From assembly GCA_963816795.1 (NCBI GenBank), contig CAWFLT010000001.1:310001-374000 (forward strand): a stretch of 64,000 bases of DNA, given 5' to 3'. The notes under the pieces are model-generated. The model worked only from the letters and a program-made list of their open reading frames with translations. It searched no databases and was not told the DNA's origin. The position numbers were made by a program, and so were the translations under genes. Positions 40,224 to 47,923 of the stretch are shown here, in pieces. How positions within the stretch are numbered: position 1 is the stretch's first letter; each line of letters begins with the position of its first letter. The DNA comes from CAWFLT01 sp963816795 (lineage in GTDB: Bacteria > Acidobacteriota > Vicinamibacteria > Vicinamibacterales > SCN-69-37).

Positions 40224-41423
40224 TCAAAGCAACAACGCCTCGACGCGGTGCGCATGCACCATATCGTCGTGCGTGGACCACTTGAAGATCGTGAACCGGC
40301 CGTCTTGCGACGCGACGAGCGCGATCGCAGCGCGCTGATCGTGAACGAACTGCGCGGCGGAGAGATGCCGGGTGCCGCCGAGCTGCGTGGGCGCCAGCAC
40401 CGTGCGCTCCGAGCCTTCGATCGGTTCGGTCACGACGACGCGATCGACCTGTGGCCGGCCTCGCCGGCGCGTGATCTTCGCGCCAAACGCGAACACTTCG
40501 TAGTCGTCGCTGATAAGCGTCGCGCCGTCGACCGCGGTGAAGCCGGCGATGGCGTCGACGGCGCGGCGCAGGTCCTCCTGCCACTCGTGGCTGTCCGAGC
40601 TGTCGCTCTCCTGCTGCACCAGTTCGGCCAGGTCTGAGAAAGGCGGCGCCGCCGCATACAGCAGTGGCTCGACGATCGATTCGCGCCAGGTCGTGGTGCC
40701 GCGCGGCACGACCAGCAGGGCGCCACCTCGATGATGCGCGCGCATCGACGCTGCGAGCAGCACCATGACGTCGACGGTGCCCGTGCGCCCCCGCGGCGGA
40801 TCGAATCCAAGCAGCGACTTGATCGGGCGCGGGCAGTCCGGCGTCGTCGAGAAGCTTTCGTCGACGATCTTGATCTGATCGCCCTCGAGCACGGCGACGT
40901 TGACGAACTTTCCGAACGCCTCGCTCCGGTGCTTGATCACCAGCAGTCCCGATCCAACGACTTCAACGACGAAGCAGTACGCCGGCAGCGCGCGAGTCGT
41001 CCCCCAGACCTTCAGTTCGCCGGCATCCTGCCACACGCCAAGATGGATGCCGGGCCGTTCGACAGCCGGTGCCAGGCGCGCGAGCGGCGCCGGGCGCATC
41101 GGAAGCCGCTCCGAAAACCGCAACGGTTGGCCGGCGTCGTCGGGCGAGACATACGCGAGCGAGATTTTCGGCGTGAGTCCCTCTTCGCGCCGCAGACTGG
41201 CCCAGAATGCGCCATCGATCATGGCTTCGATCGTGTCGGCGTCCGGTTCGGCAGCGAGCGGGCCGCCGTGGCCCGCGGCACGGGCAGAGGCCAGGTGGCG
41301 GTTGAAACGCGCCTGCACGCGGCGGGCGACCGCTCGCGCGACGGGATAGGCCGGATCGGTGAGCGCGGGCACGGACACGTCCAACTGTACTACTACGATA
41401 AAGTTGCCCGAGCGTAATTGCAC
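40224..41423 (-). CDS. DisA-like (diadenylate cyclase-type) protein with N-terminal DACNV-type sensor domain
   Basis: About 400 residues. The N-terminal 150 residues (ARAVARRVQARFNRHLASAR; IDGAFWASLRREEGLTPKIS; RFSERLPMRPAPLARLAPAV) resemble the predicted sensor domain called DACNV. The C-terminal half has the layout of a DAC (DisA_N) domain: GGALLVVPRGTTTW, then FTAVDGATLISDDYEVFAFG (DGA near residue 299) and LGGTRHLSAAQFVHDQRAAIALVASQDGRF (GTRH near 351). The canonical RHR is RHL here, so c-di-AMP synthesis is possible but not assured. The first start in frame is GTG 41423; GTG 41378 is equally plausible. Confidence 0.72.
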   Translation of the reverse strand: MQLRSGNFIVVVQLDVSVPALTDPAYPVARAVARRVQARFNRHLASARAAGHGGPLAAEPDADTIEAMIDGAFWASLRREEGLTPKISLAYVSPDDAGQPLRFSERLPMRPAPLARLAPAVERPGIHLGVWQDAGELKVWGTTRALPAYCFVVEVVGSGLLVIKHRSEAFGKFVNVAVLEGDQIKIVDESFSTTPDCPRPIKSLLGFDPPRGRTGTVDVMVLLAASMRAHHRGGALLVVPRGTTTWRESIVEPLLYAAAPPFSDLAELVQQESDSSDSHEWQEDLRRAVDAIAGFTAVDGATLISDDYEVFAFGAKITRRRGRPQVDRVVVTEPIEGSERTVLAPTQLGGTRHLSAAQFVHDQRAAIALVASQDGRFTIFKWSTHDDMVHAHRVEALLL

Positions 41424-41452
41424 CCGTCCGGAGGGGTGATCTGGAGGCTGAG

Positions 41453-42661
41453 ATGAGTCCGACCGTCCCGAGCATCACGCGTCGAACGCTGTTGGTAGTG
41501 ATCGCCGGATTGATGGCCGTCGCGGGGCCGGCAGGCGCACGCCTGGCCGGCCAGCAGACCACGCCGCCGCCGCCGGCGGCGCCCACCACGCAAACGGCGC
41601 CGGCCACCGGTCAGCGCGGCGGGGGCCGCGGCGTCCAGGGCCCGATCGACGAGCAGCGGGCGCGGCAGCTGTACGTCAGCAACAAGTTCGAAGATCATTC
41701 ACGGCCGAATTTCCAGGCACAAATCGACACGAAAGCCAAGGAAGACGCCCGTTACGACGCCGCCTGCCAGGGCATCATGGAATGCACGAAGGTCACGTAC
41801 CGGAGCAGCGTCGGCGACATGGACATCCCGGCGTACGTGTTCCAGCCGCTCAACCGGCGCGGGACCAGGGGGCATGCCGCCATGGTGTGGGTCCACGGCG
41901 GAGTGCACGGCAACTGGAGCATTTCGTATTTCCCGTTCGTCCGCGAAGCCGTGCAGCGCGGCTACGTGGTGATCGCCCCCGAGTATCGCGGCAGCACCGG
42001 CTACGGCGAAGGGCTGTATCTGGCCATCGACTACGGCGGCAAGGAAGTCGACGATGTGATGAGCGCGGTCGACTATCTCAAGACGCTGCCCCACGTCGAC
42101 GCGGACCGTATCGGGATCATGGGATGGAGCCACGGCGGCTACATCACGCTGCTCTCCATCTTCAGAGATCAGCACCCGTTCAAGGCCGGCGCAGCGATCG
42201 TCCCGGTGACGAACCTGATCTTCCGGCTGTCTTACAAGGGCCCGAACTATCAGCGTGATTTTTCGACCCAGAAGGAGGTCCTCGGGCTGCCCTTCGAGAA
42301 ACGGGCGCTGTATGTGCAGCGATCGCCGCTCTACCACGTCGACAAGCTCAAGGTGCCGGTGCTCGTCCATGTCGCCACCAACGACACCGACGTCGACTTC
42401 GTGGAGGATCAGCAGATCGTGGACGCGCTGCGCTCACGCAAACCGGATCTGGCCGAGACGAAGATCTACGTCGACCCCGACGTCGGTCCGTCCAGCGGCG
42501 GCCACACCTTCAGCCGCCGCACCAACACGGAGACACTTCAGCGCGAGGATTCACCCGCGCAGATCGATTCCTGGAACCGGACCTGGGTCTTCTTCGAGTG
42601 GAATCTCAAACCGTACGAGGATCGATCCAAGCCGGTGACGTATCGGAAGTTTGGGGGGTAG
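41453..42661 (+). CDS. Exported S9-family (prolyl oligopeptidase-like) alpha/beta hydrolase
   Basis: A 402-residue protein with an RR-containing signal sequence (SITRRTLLVVIAGLMAVAGPAGARLAG), a Pro/Gly-rich linker and one alpha/beta-hydrolase domain. Seen: MVWVHGGVHGNWSISYFPFV (oxyanion region), VVIAPEYRGSTGYGEGLYLA, the nucleophile elbow GWSHGGYI (Ser near residue 225), acid in NDTDVDF and catalytic histidine in SGGHTF. It lacks the beta-propeller of full prolyl oligopeptidases, so it is closer to acylaminoacyl-peptidase or dienelactone-hydrolase-like members. Substrate unknown. It is convergent with the dodecin gene (12 bases apart). Confidence 0.85.
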   Translation: MSPTVPSITRRTLLVVIAGLMAVAGPAGARLAGQQTTPPPPAAPTTQTAPATGQRGGGRGVQGPIDEQRARQLYVSNKFEDHSRPNFQAQIDTKAKEDARYDAACQGIMECTKVTYRSSVGDMDIPAYVFQPLNRRGTRGHAAMVWVHGGVHGNWSISYFPFVREAVQRGYVVIAPEYRGSTGYGEGLYLAIDYGGKEVDDVMSAVDYLKTLPHVDADRIGIMGWSHGGYITLLSIFRDQHPFKAGAAIVPVTNLIFRLSYKGPNYQRDFSTQKEVLGLPFEKRALYVQRSPLYHVDKLKVPVLVHVATNDTDVDFVEDQQIVDALRSRKPDLAETKIYVDPDVGPSSGGHTFSRRTNTETLQREDSPAQIDSWNRTWVFFEWNLKPYEDRSKPVTYRKFGG

Positions 42662-42673
42662 CTGAACCCCGCA

Positions 42674-42877
42674 TCACTTATCCAGAACGAACGTCACTTT
42701 CATATTGACGCGATACTCGGAGACTTTCCCTTTTTCCACCGCTACGGTCTGCTCCTGAATCCAGGCGCCGGTGATGTTGCGCACGGTCTTGCCTGCGCGG
42801 GCAACGCCCTTCTCGATGGCGTCTTCGAAACTTTTCTTCGACGAGACAGTGATTTCGGTCACGCGGGCGACGGACAT
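42674..42877 (-). CDS. Dodecin (flavin-binding small protein)
   Basis: A 67-residue dodecin: VARVTEITVSSKKSFEDAIEKGVARAGKTVRNITGAWIQEQ..VSEYRVNMKVTFVLDK. The length, the beta-alpha-beta-beta plan and the W-Q pair (GAWIQEQ) that stacks flavin all fit. Dodecins form dodecamers that store or sequester flavins. A strong AGGAGG lies at 42882-42887 before ATG 42877. It stands as its own short transcription unit. Confidence 0.93.
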   Translation of the reverse strand: MSVARVTEITVSSKKSFEDAIEKGVARAGKTVRNITGAWIQEQTVAVEKGKVSEYRVNMKVTFVLDK

Positions 42878-43016
42878 AGGGCCTCCTAAGAAAGTGTGGG
42901 TGTCTTCTGATTAAATCACCATTAGGCGCGCTGCACACAGAGTAGGCACCTGACTGCCCTGCCGAACCAAAACAGACTGGTACGGAAGTTGATGGAGTCA
43001 GACGGCGGGAGGCTAA

Positions 43017-43229
43017 ATGGCCAAGATCGAGAAGTGTGCGCATCCGTCGTGTGATTGCCGAGTGGACAGTGAAGGCGAGTTCGGAAAGTTCTGCGGCGCC
43101 CATTGCGAATCGACAAGGGACATCGTCGACCTGCGCTGCGAATGCGGGCACCCGGCGTGCGACGCGGCAATGCGCGGCCAGACGTCTGGTCAGATGGGCG
43201 ATCATCAGGAGTCGGTCCGATCTTCTTAG
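43017..43229 (+). CDS. Bacterial metallothionein-like protein
   Basis: A 70-residue cysteine-rich protein, AKIEKCAHPSCDCRVDSEGE, FGKFCGAHCES and LRCECGHPACD. The spacing of nine cysteines plus histidines matches the SmtA-type metallothioneins that bind zinc, cadmium or copper in the cytoplasm. GGGAGG at 43007-43012 precedes ATG 43017. The C-terminal ~15 residues (QTSGQMGDHQESVRSS) lack metal ligands. It is followed directly by a cluster of REP-like repeats. Confidence 0.85.
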   Translation: MAKIEKCAHPSCDCRVDSEGEFGKFCGAHCESTRDIVDLRCECGHPACDAAMRGQTSGQMGDHQESVRSS

Positions 43230-43244
43230 AGCGCGTCGGCGCGG

Positions 43245-43294
43245 ACACCCGCGCCGCAGAGCGGCGCGGCCCGAGGCGTGGGGGTGGGGCCCCG
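43245..43294 (+). repeat. REP-like GC-rich palindromic element, copy 1
   Basis: A 50-bp sequence, identical to 43407-43456. A hairpin (CCGCGCCGC-AGA-GCGGCGCGG) is followed by CCGAGGCGTGGGGGTGGGGC and CCCG. It lies 16 bases after the metallothionein stop. Confidence 0.88.
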
Positions 43295-43339
43295 GCGACA
43301 CCGCGAAGGAGCGAGCGTAGCGAGCCCTGAGCGTTCGAT

Positions 43340-43362
43340 GCGTGGGGGTGGGGCCCCCACGC
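43340..43362 (+). repeat. REP-like element, partial copy 2 (tail palindrome)
   Basis: Only the tail of the element is present, GCGTGGGGGTGGGGCCCC, extended to CCACGC so that it becomes a near-perfect palindrome by itself. The 5' hairpin part is absent. Confidence 0.75.
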
Positions 43363-43369
43363 CGCTAAG

Positions 43370-43387
43370 TAAAGTTGGCCAACTTTA
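43370..43387. repeat. 18-bp perfect palindrome TAAAGTTGGCCAACTTTA
   Basis: A perfect dyad, AT-rich at the outside with a TTGGCCAA core, between REP-like copies 2 and 3. The left flank GCTAAGTAAAG is repeated as ATTAAGTAAAG at 43462-43472 after copy 3. It could be a protein-binding site (operator-like) or part of the mobile palindromic unit. Confidence 0.7.
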
Positions 43388-43406
43388 TTGGAGGCGCGGG
43401 GGGCAC

Positions 43407-43456
43407 ACACCCGCGCCGCAGAGCGGCGCGGCCCGAGGCGTGGGGGTGGGGCCCCG
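43407..43456 (+). repeat. REP-like GC-rich palindromic element, copy 3
   Basis: Identical over 50 bases to copy 1 at 43245-43294, in the same orientation, 112 bases apart. It is followed by GCGCCATTAAGTAAAG, which corresponds to GCGCCAGTAAATTT beside copy 4 (19467-19530). Confidence 0.88.
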
Positions 43457-43484
43457 CGCCATTAAGTAAAGCCCGCGGGTGTCA

Positions 43485-45011
43485 ATGCAGCTTGCCGAAG
43501 TCGTCATCACATCGAGGGATGTCGCTCGCCTGTCCGGGCGCCTGGAGAAGACGGCGCGGCTGGCCGACCTGATTTCTCGAACGCCGCTCGAGGAGATCGA
43601 AACGGTGGTCGCGTTCCTCTCGGGCGGGATTCGCCAGGGACGGATCGGCACGGGTTATCGCGCGATTGCCGCGGCGGCTGACGTCCCGCCGGGCGACACG
43701 GCGGCGCTCAGTGTCGGTGAAGTCGACCGCGCCTTCCAGGGGCTCGCCGGGCTCACCGGAAGGGGCTCAGCCGCCGGGCGGACAGCGGCGCTTCGGGCGC
43801 TGTTCGCGCGCGCGACGCGCGACGAGCAGGAGTTCCTCCGCCGCCTGCTCTACGGGGAGTTGCGTCAGGGCGCGCTCGAAGGCGTCCTGCTCGAAGCCAT
43901 CGCTCGCGCCGCGGACGTGCCCGCGTCCGCACTTCGCCGAGCGGCCATGCTCGCCGGCGACCTCGGGACCGTGGCGCACGCCGCGCTGACGAGTGGCGCG
44001 GCGGGCCTCGACGCGCTCGCCATTCAGCTCATGCGTCCGGTGCAGCCGATGCTGGCCGATTCGGAGTCCTCCGTCGATGCCGCGCTCGACCGCCTGGACG
44101 CGGCCTCGCTCGAGTACAAGCTCGACGGCGCGCGCATCCAGGTGCACAAAGCCGGCGATGACGTGCGCGTGTTCTCGCGCACGTTGCGGGAGGTCACGGA
44201 CGCCGCGCCGGAAGTCGTCGAGGTGGTCCGTGCCGTGCCCGCCCGCGATCTGATTCTCGACGGCGAGGTCATCGCCCTTCGTCCCGACGGCCGGCCGCAT
44301 CCCTTTCAGGTCACGATGCGGCGATTCGGTCGCACGCGCGAGGTCGCCAGGACCCGCCTCGACCTCCCGTTGACGCCGTTCTTCTTCGATTGCTTGTACG
44401 CCGATGGCACCCCCCTGCTCGACGCGCCGCTGGAGCAGCGAACCGCCGTCCTGCACGAGCTGGCCGGATCACTGGCCGTTCCACGGCTGGTTCACCCGAC
44501 GCGTGACGCGGCGCGTGCCTTCGCCCACGGTGCGCTCGAAAGAGGCCATGAGGGCGTCATGGCCAAGTCGCTGACGGCACCCTACGCCGCCGGACGCCGG
44601 GGCGCCGCCTGGCTGAAGGTCAAGCAGGCCCGGACGCTCGACCTCGTCGTCCTGGCCGCTGAATGGGGGCACGGACGGCGCCGCGGGTGGCTCAGCAACC
44701 TCCACCTCGGCGCCCGCGATCCCGAACGTCAGGCGTTCGTGATGCTGGGCAAGACCTTCAAAGGCCTGACCGACGAGATGCTGGCGTGGCAGACCGAACG
44801 GCTGCAGCAGCTCGAAATCGGGCGGGATGCCTACACGGTACACGTTCGGCCCGAGCTCGTCGTAGAGATTGCGTTCAACGAGATTCAGGAAAGCCCGACC
44901 TATGCTGGCGGGCTCGTCCTGCGCTTCGCCCGCGTCCGGCGGTACCGGACGGACAAGTCGGCCGCCGAGGCCGATACGATCGCGGCCGTCCGGGCCCTGG
45001 CGACTTGGTAG
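43485..45011 (+). CDS. ATP-dependent DNA ligase
   Basis: A 508-residue ligase of the archaeal/bacterial LigB-type ATP-dependent class. There is a helical DNA-binding N-domain (residues 1-170: ISRTPLEEIETVVAFLSGGI; RLLYGELRQGALEGVLLEAI), then the nucleotidyltransferase core with the AMP-accepting lysine in LEYKLDGARIQVH (near residue 211), ILDGEVIAL, FFFDCLYADG, EGVMAKSL and WLKVKQ, and an OB domain (GWLSNLHLGARDPERQAFVM; VEIAFNEIQESPTYAGGLVLRFARV). ATG 43485 is preferred; GTG 43479 is in the same frame. It is an accessory repair ligase; bacterial replication uses the NAD-dependent enzyme. Confidence 0.93.
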   Translation: MQLAEVVITSRDVARLSGRLEKTARLADLISRTPLEEIETVVAFLSGGIRQGRIGTGYRAIAAAADVPPGDTAALSVGEVDRAFQGLAGLTGRGSAAGRTAALRALFARATRDEQEFLRRLLYGELRQGALEGVLLEAIARAADVPASALRRAAMLAGDLGTVAHAALTSGAAGLDALAIQLMRPVQPMLADSESSVDAALDRLDAASLEYKLDGARIQVHKAGDDVRVFSRTLREVTDAAPEVVEVVRAVPARDLILDGEVIALRPDGRPHPFQVTMRRFGRTREVARTRLDLPLTPFFFDCLYADGTPLLDAPLEQRTAVLHELAGSLAVPRLVHPTRDAARAFAHGALERGHEGVMAKSLTAPYAAGRRGAAWLKVKQARTLDLVVLAAEWGHGRRRGWLSNLHLGARDPERQAFVMLGKTFKGLTDEMLAWQTERLQQLEIGRDAYTVHVRPELVVEIAFNEIQESPTYAGGLVLRFARVRRYRTDKSAAEADTIAAVRALATW

Positions 45012-45057
45012 AATCACCGGGTTGCGCACGCTCCAGGCGCCAATGAGGAGAGTCTTC

Positions 45058-45867
45058 ATGAAGTCACGTTTTTGGATTCAGTCGGCCGCGGTGGCCGGCT
45101 GCGTATCGCTCGCCGCCGCCAGCTTACTGGGTCAGGCGGCCCAGAAGCCGTTCGAGCCGACCTCAGGCCAGGCCGGCAAGGACGTCGTCTGGGTGCCGAC
45201 GCCACAGCCCACCGTCGAGAAGATGCTCGACATGGCGAAGATCACGCCCCAGGACTACCACATGGATCTCGGCTCCGGTGACGGCCGCACGGTCATCACC
45301 GCCGCCAAGCGTGGGGCGACGGCCATGGGTGTCGAGTACAACCCGGACATGGTGGAGCTTTCCAAGAGAAATGCGGAAAAGGCTGGGGTCTCCGCCAAAG
45401 CGACATTCGTCAAAGCCGACCTCTTCGAGACCGATTTTTCCAAGGCCACGGTCATTACCCTCTTTCTTCTCCCCGACCTCAACGTCAAGCTGCGGCCGAA
45501 AATCCTCAACATGAAGCCGGGCACGCGGATCGTCTCCAACACGTTCACGATGGACGACTGGGAAGCCGATGAGACGGCCACCGTCACCGAAGACTGCACG
45601 AGCTGGTGCAGCGTCCTGCTGTGGATCGTGCCGGCCAAAATCGAAGGCACGTGGACGATGCCGGAGGGCCGGTTGACCCTCACTCAGAAATACCAGATGG
45701 TCTCGGGCACGCTCGGCTCGCAGCCGATTACCGACGGGCGCCTGCGCGGCGATCAGATCACCTTCACCGTCGGCTCGACGAAGTACTCGGGCAAGGTCAG
45801 CGGATCGTCGATGGAAGGCACCGGCGGCCGTGGCGGCGCGTGGAAGGCCACGCGGGGCGGGCTCTAA
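45058..45867 (+). CDS. Exported class I SAM-methyltransferase-like protein with beta-rich C-terminal domain
   Basis: ATG 45058 has GAGGAG 7 bases upstream. A clear signal peptide (WIQSAAVAGCVSLAAASLLG) precedes a Rossmann methyltransferase core: DYHMDLGSGDGRTVITAAKR (motif I near residue 68), AMGVEYNPDMVELSKRNAEK and LFETDFSKATVITLFLLPDL. About 80 C-terminal residues (IEGTWTMPEGRLTLTQKYQM; ITFTVGSTKYSGKVSG) form a repeated beta pattern. SAM is cytoplasmic, so an exported methyltransferase-like protein is odd; it may act at the inner face before export or have another ligand. One base separates it from the next gene. Confidence 0.8.
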   Translation: MKSRFWIQSAAVAGCVSLAAASLLGQAAQKPFEPTSGQAGKDVVWVPTPQPTVEKMLDMAKITPQDYHMDLGSGDGRTVITAAKRGATAMGVEYNPDMVELSKRNAEKAGVSAKATFVKADLFETDFSKATVITLFLLPDLNVKLRPKILNMKPGTRIVSNTFTMDDWEADETATVTEDCTSWCSVLLWIVPAKIEGTWTMPEGRLTLTQKYQMVSGTLGSQPITDGRLRGDQITFTVGSTKYSGKVSGSSMEGTGGRGGAWKATRGGL

Positions 45868-45868
45868 C

Positions 45869-46342
45869 GTGACCGGCTGGGTCGCGCTCGCGTTCGTCGT
45901 CCTGGCATCTCAGACGCCTGCCGCTCCGGCGGCCGACCGCGACGAGATCGTCGCCGTCGTGCAGAGGTTCTTCGACGCGATCGCGAAGCGCGACCCACTG
46001 CTGGCCCGTCAGGCGATGACGCCTGACGGGCAGCTCATCTCCGTCAGCGAGCAGGACGGCAAACCCGTGATCCGGACGCGGACCACGCAGCAGTTTGCCG
46101 ACAGCCTGGCCGGGGGCGCCGGCACCTCGCTCGAACGGATGTGGAATCCGGAAATCAAGGTGAGCGGTGCTATCGGCACCCTGTGGACCCGGTACGACTT
46201 CCACCGCAATGGCGCGTTCAGCCATTGCGGCGTCGACGCGTTTCACCTCGTGAAGACACCCGAGGGCTGGCGGATCACGTCGGCGATGTACACGGTGGAA
46301 CGCGCCAATTGTCCGCCGAGCCCGCTCGGCCCGCCGAAGTAG
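45869..46342 (+). CDS. Exported SnoaL/NTF2-like protein
   Basis: A 157-residue protein from GTG 45869, one base after the previous stop. It has a short signal peptide (WVALAFVVLASQTPAAPA) and an NTF2-like cone fold: DEIVAVVQRFFDAIAKRDPL, LLARQAMTPDGQLISVSEQD, WNPEIKVSGAIGTLWTRYDF, CGVDAFHLVKTPEGWRITSA. Such proteins may be small-molecule-binding or enzyme-like (ketosteroid-isomerase fold). The substrate is unknown. Probably co-transcribed with the methyltransferase-like gene. Confidence 0.8.
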   Translation: MTGWVALAFVVLASQTPAAPAADRDEIVAVVQRFFDAIAKRDPLLARQAMTPDGQLISVSEQDGKPVIRTRTTQQFADSLAGGAGTSLERMWNPEIKVSGAIGTLWTRYDFHRNGAFSHCGVDAFHLVKTPEGWRITSAMYTVERANCPPSPLGPPK

Positions 46343-46364
46343 CACGGCACGGAAAGCAGCCGGT

Positions 46365-47913
46365 GTGAGCGAGCAGGTGATGCCGACGCCCGCGGCGGAA
46401 GCGTCAGAGGCCGAGGCGGCGGCGCAGTTCCAGCAGCTGCAGCGCAAGCTCGTCCCCCTCTGGCAGTCGATCAAATCCTTCAATCAGGATCCACAGACCA
46501 TCGTCGTGGTCCCGTCGATCAGCGTGGACGCGTCGATCCACGGCGTCCTGCAGCAGGCGTACGAAGAGCGGTATCTGTTTCTCCTGCTGCTGCTGCGCCA
46601 GCCGCGGGCGCGGCTCGTTTACGTCACCTCTCAGGCGATCCGGCCAGAGGTCGTCGATTACTACCTGGATTTGCTGCCGGGCGTGTTCTCCGGGCATGCC
46701 CGCAAGCGACTGTTCCTGGTGTCACCGCTCGACGGATCGGCTGCGCCGCTCAGCCTGAAGCTGCTGAAGCGGCCACGACTGCTGGCGCATATCCGTTCAC
46801 TGATTGCGGATCCGGAGCGGGCGCATCTGGTGCCGTTCAACACCACCCGGCTCGAGCGTGACCTGGCGCTGGCGCTCGGTATTCCAATGTATGGCGCCGA
46901 TCCCCGGCTGTTGCCGCTTGGCACGAAGAGCGGCGCGCGGCGGATCTTCGCCGAGGAAGGCGTCCCGCATCCCCTCGGCGCGGAAGACCTGACGACACCG
47001 GCCGACGTCGTCGACGCCCTGGTCAGGATGCGACGCGAGAAGCCGGAGATCGCCGGGGCGATCGCCAAACTGAACGAGGGCGTTTCCGGCGAGGGCAACG
47101 CGCGGATCGATCTGTCCGGCTTGCCGGCGCCCGGCGGCGACGCCGAGGCCGCCGCGCTACGCGAACGCGTCGAGACGATGCGCTTCGAGCTCGAGGGCCT
47201 GACGTACGCCGCGTTCGTCGACAAGCTCGCGGAGCGCGGTGGCGTCGTCGAGGAACGGCTGAGCGGCCGGGATTTCCGCAGCCCGAGCGCACAGCTACGG
47301 GTGACGCCGCTCGGCGACGTCGAGCTCCTCTCGACGCACGATCAGGTCCTCGGCGGACCGGGCGGACAGGCGTACCTGGGCTGCCGGTTTCCGGCCGACA
47401 GCGAGTACGCACCCGCGATCATGCGCGAGGCCCGGAAGATCGGCCAGCGGCTGATGCGGGACGGCGTGCTGGGACGATTCGCCATCGACTTCGTGACCGT
47501 CCGCGACGACCAGAATCGCTGGCACGTGTACGCGATCGAGATCAATCTGCGAAAGGGCGGCACGACTCATCCGTTCCTGACGCTCCAGTTCCTCACCGAC
47601 GGCGCCTACGACGCCGAGCGCGGTGAGTTCCTGACGCCGCGCGGCGAAGCGAAGTACTTCGTCGCCAGCGACCATCTGGAGTCGCCCGCCTATCGAGTCT
47701 TCACCCACGAGGATCTCTTCGATCTCGCCGCCCGGCTGGGACTGCACTTCGACCACTCACGCCAGACGGGCGTGATTTTTCACATGATGAACGCGATCGC
47801 CGAGCGCGGCATCGTCGGGCTCACGGCGATTGGCAACAGCCACGACCGAGGCCAACGCGTTCTATACGCGGACCGTCGAGGCGCTCGACGCGGAAGCGGC
47901 GCGCGTCTTCTGA
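46365..47913 (+). CDS. ATP-grasp carboxylate-amine ligase, peptide ligase PGM1-like (one frameshift)
   Basis: About 516 residues. The N-terminal domain (LQRKLVPLWQSIKSFNQDPQTIVVVPSISV; YEERYLFLLLLLRQPRARLVYVTSQAI) precedes an ATP-grasp domain: GTKSGARRIFAEEGVPHPLG, IAKLNEGVSGEGNARIDLSG, VEERLSGRDFRSPSAQLRVT, GRFAIDFVTVRD and EINLRKGGTTHPFL, which carry ATP and metal residues. It resembles the PGM1-type peptide ligases that join an amino acid to a peptide or small acid. A shift near 47848 is needed to read the end EANAFYTRTVEALDAEAARVF and TGA at 47911-47913. The product is unknown. Confidence 0.8.
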
Positions 47914-47923
47914 CGCTTGACCC

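Noticed and set aside
43230..43478. Possible small protein genes in the REP-like cluster (60-95 codons)
   Set aside because: The frames are created by GC-rich repeats and run in both orientations; no start signals or conserved text.
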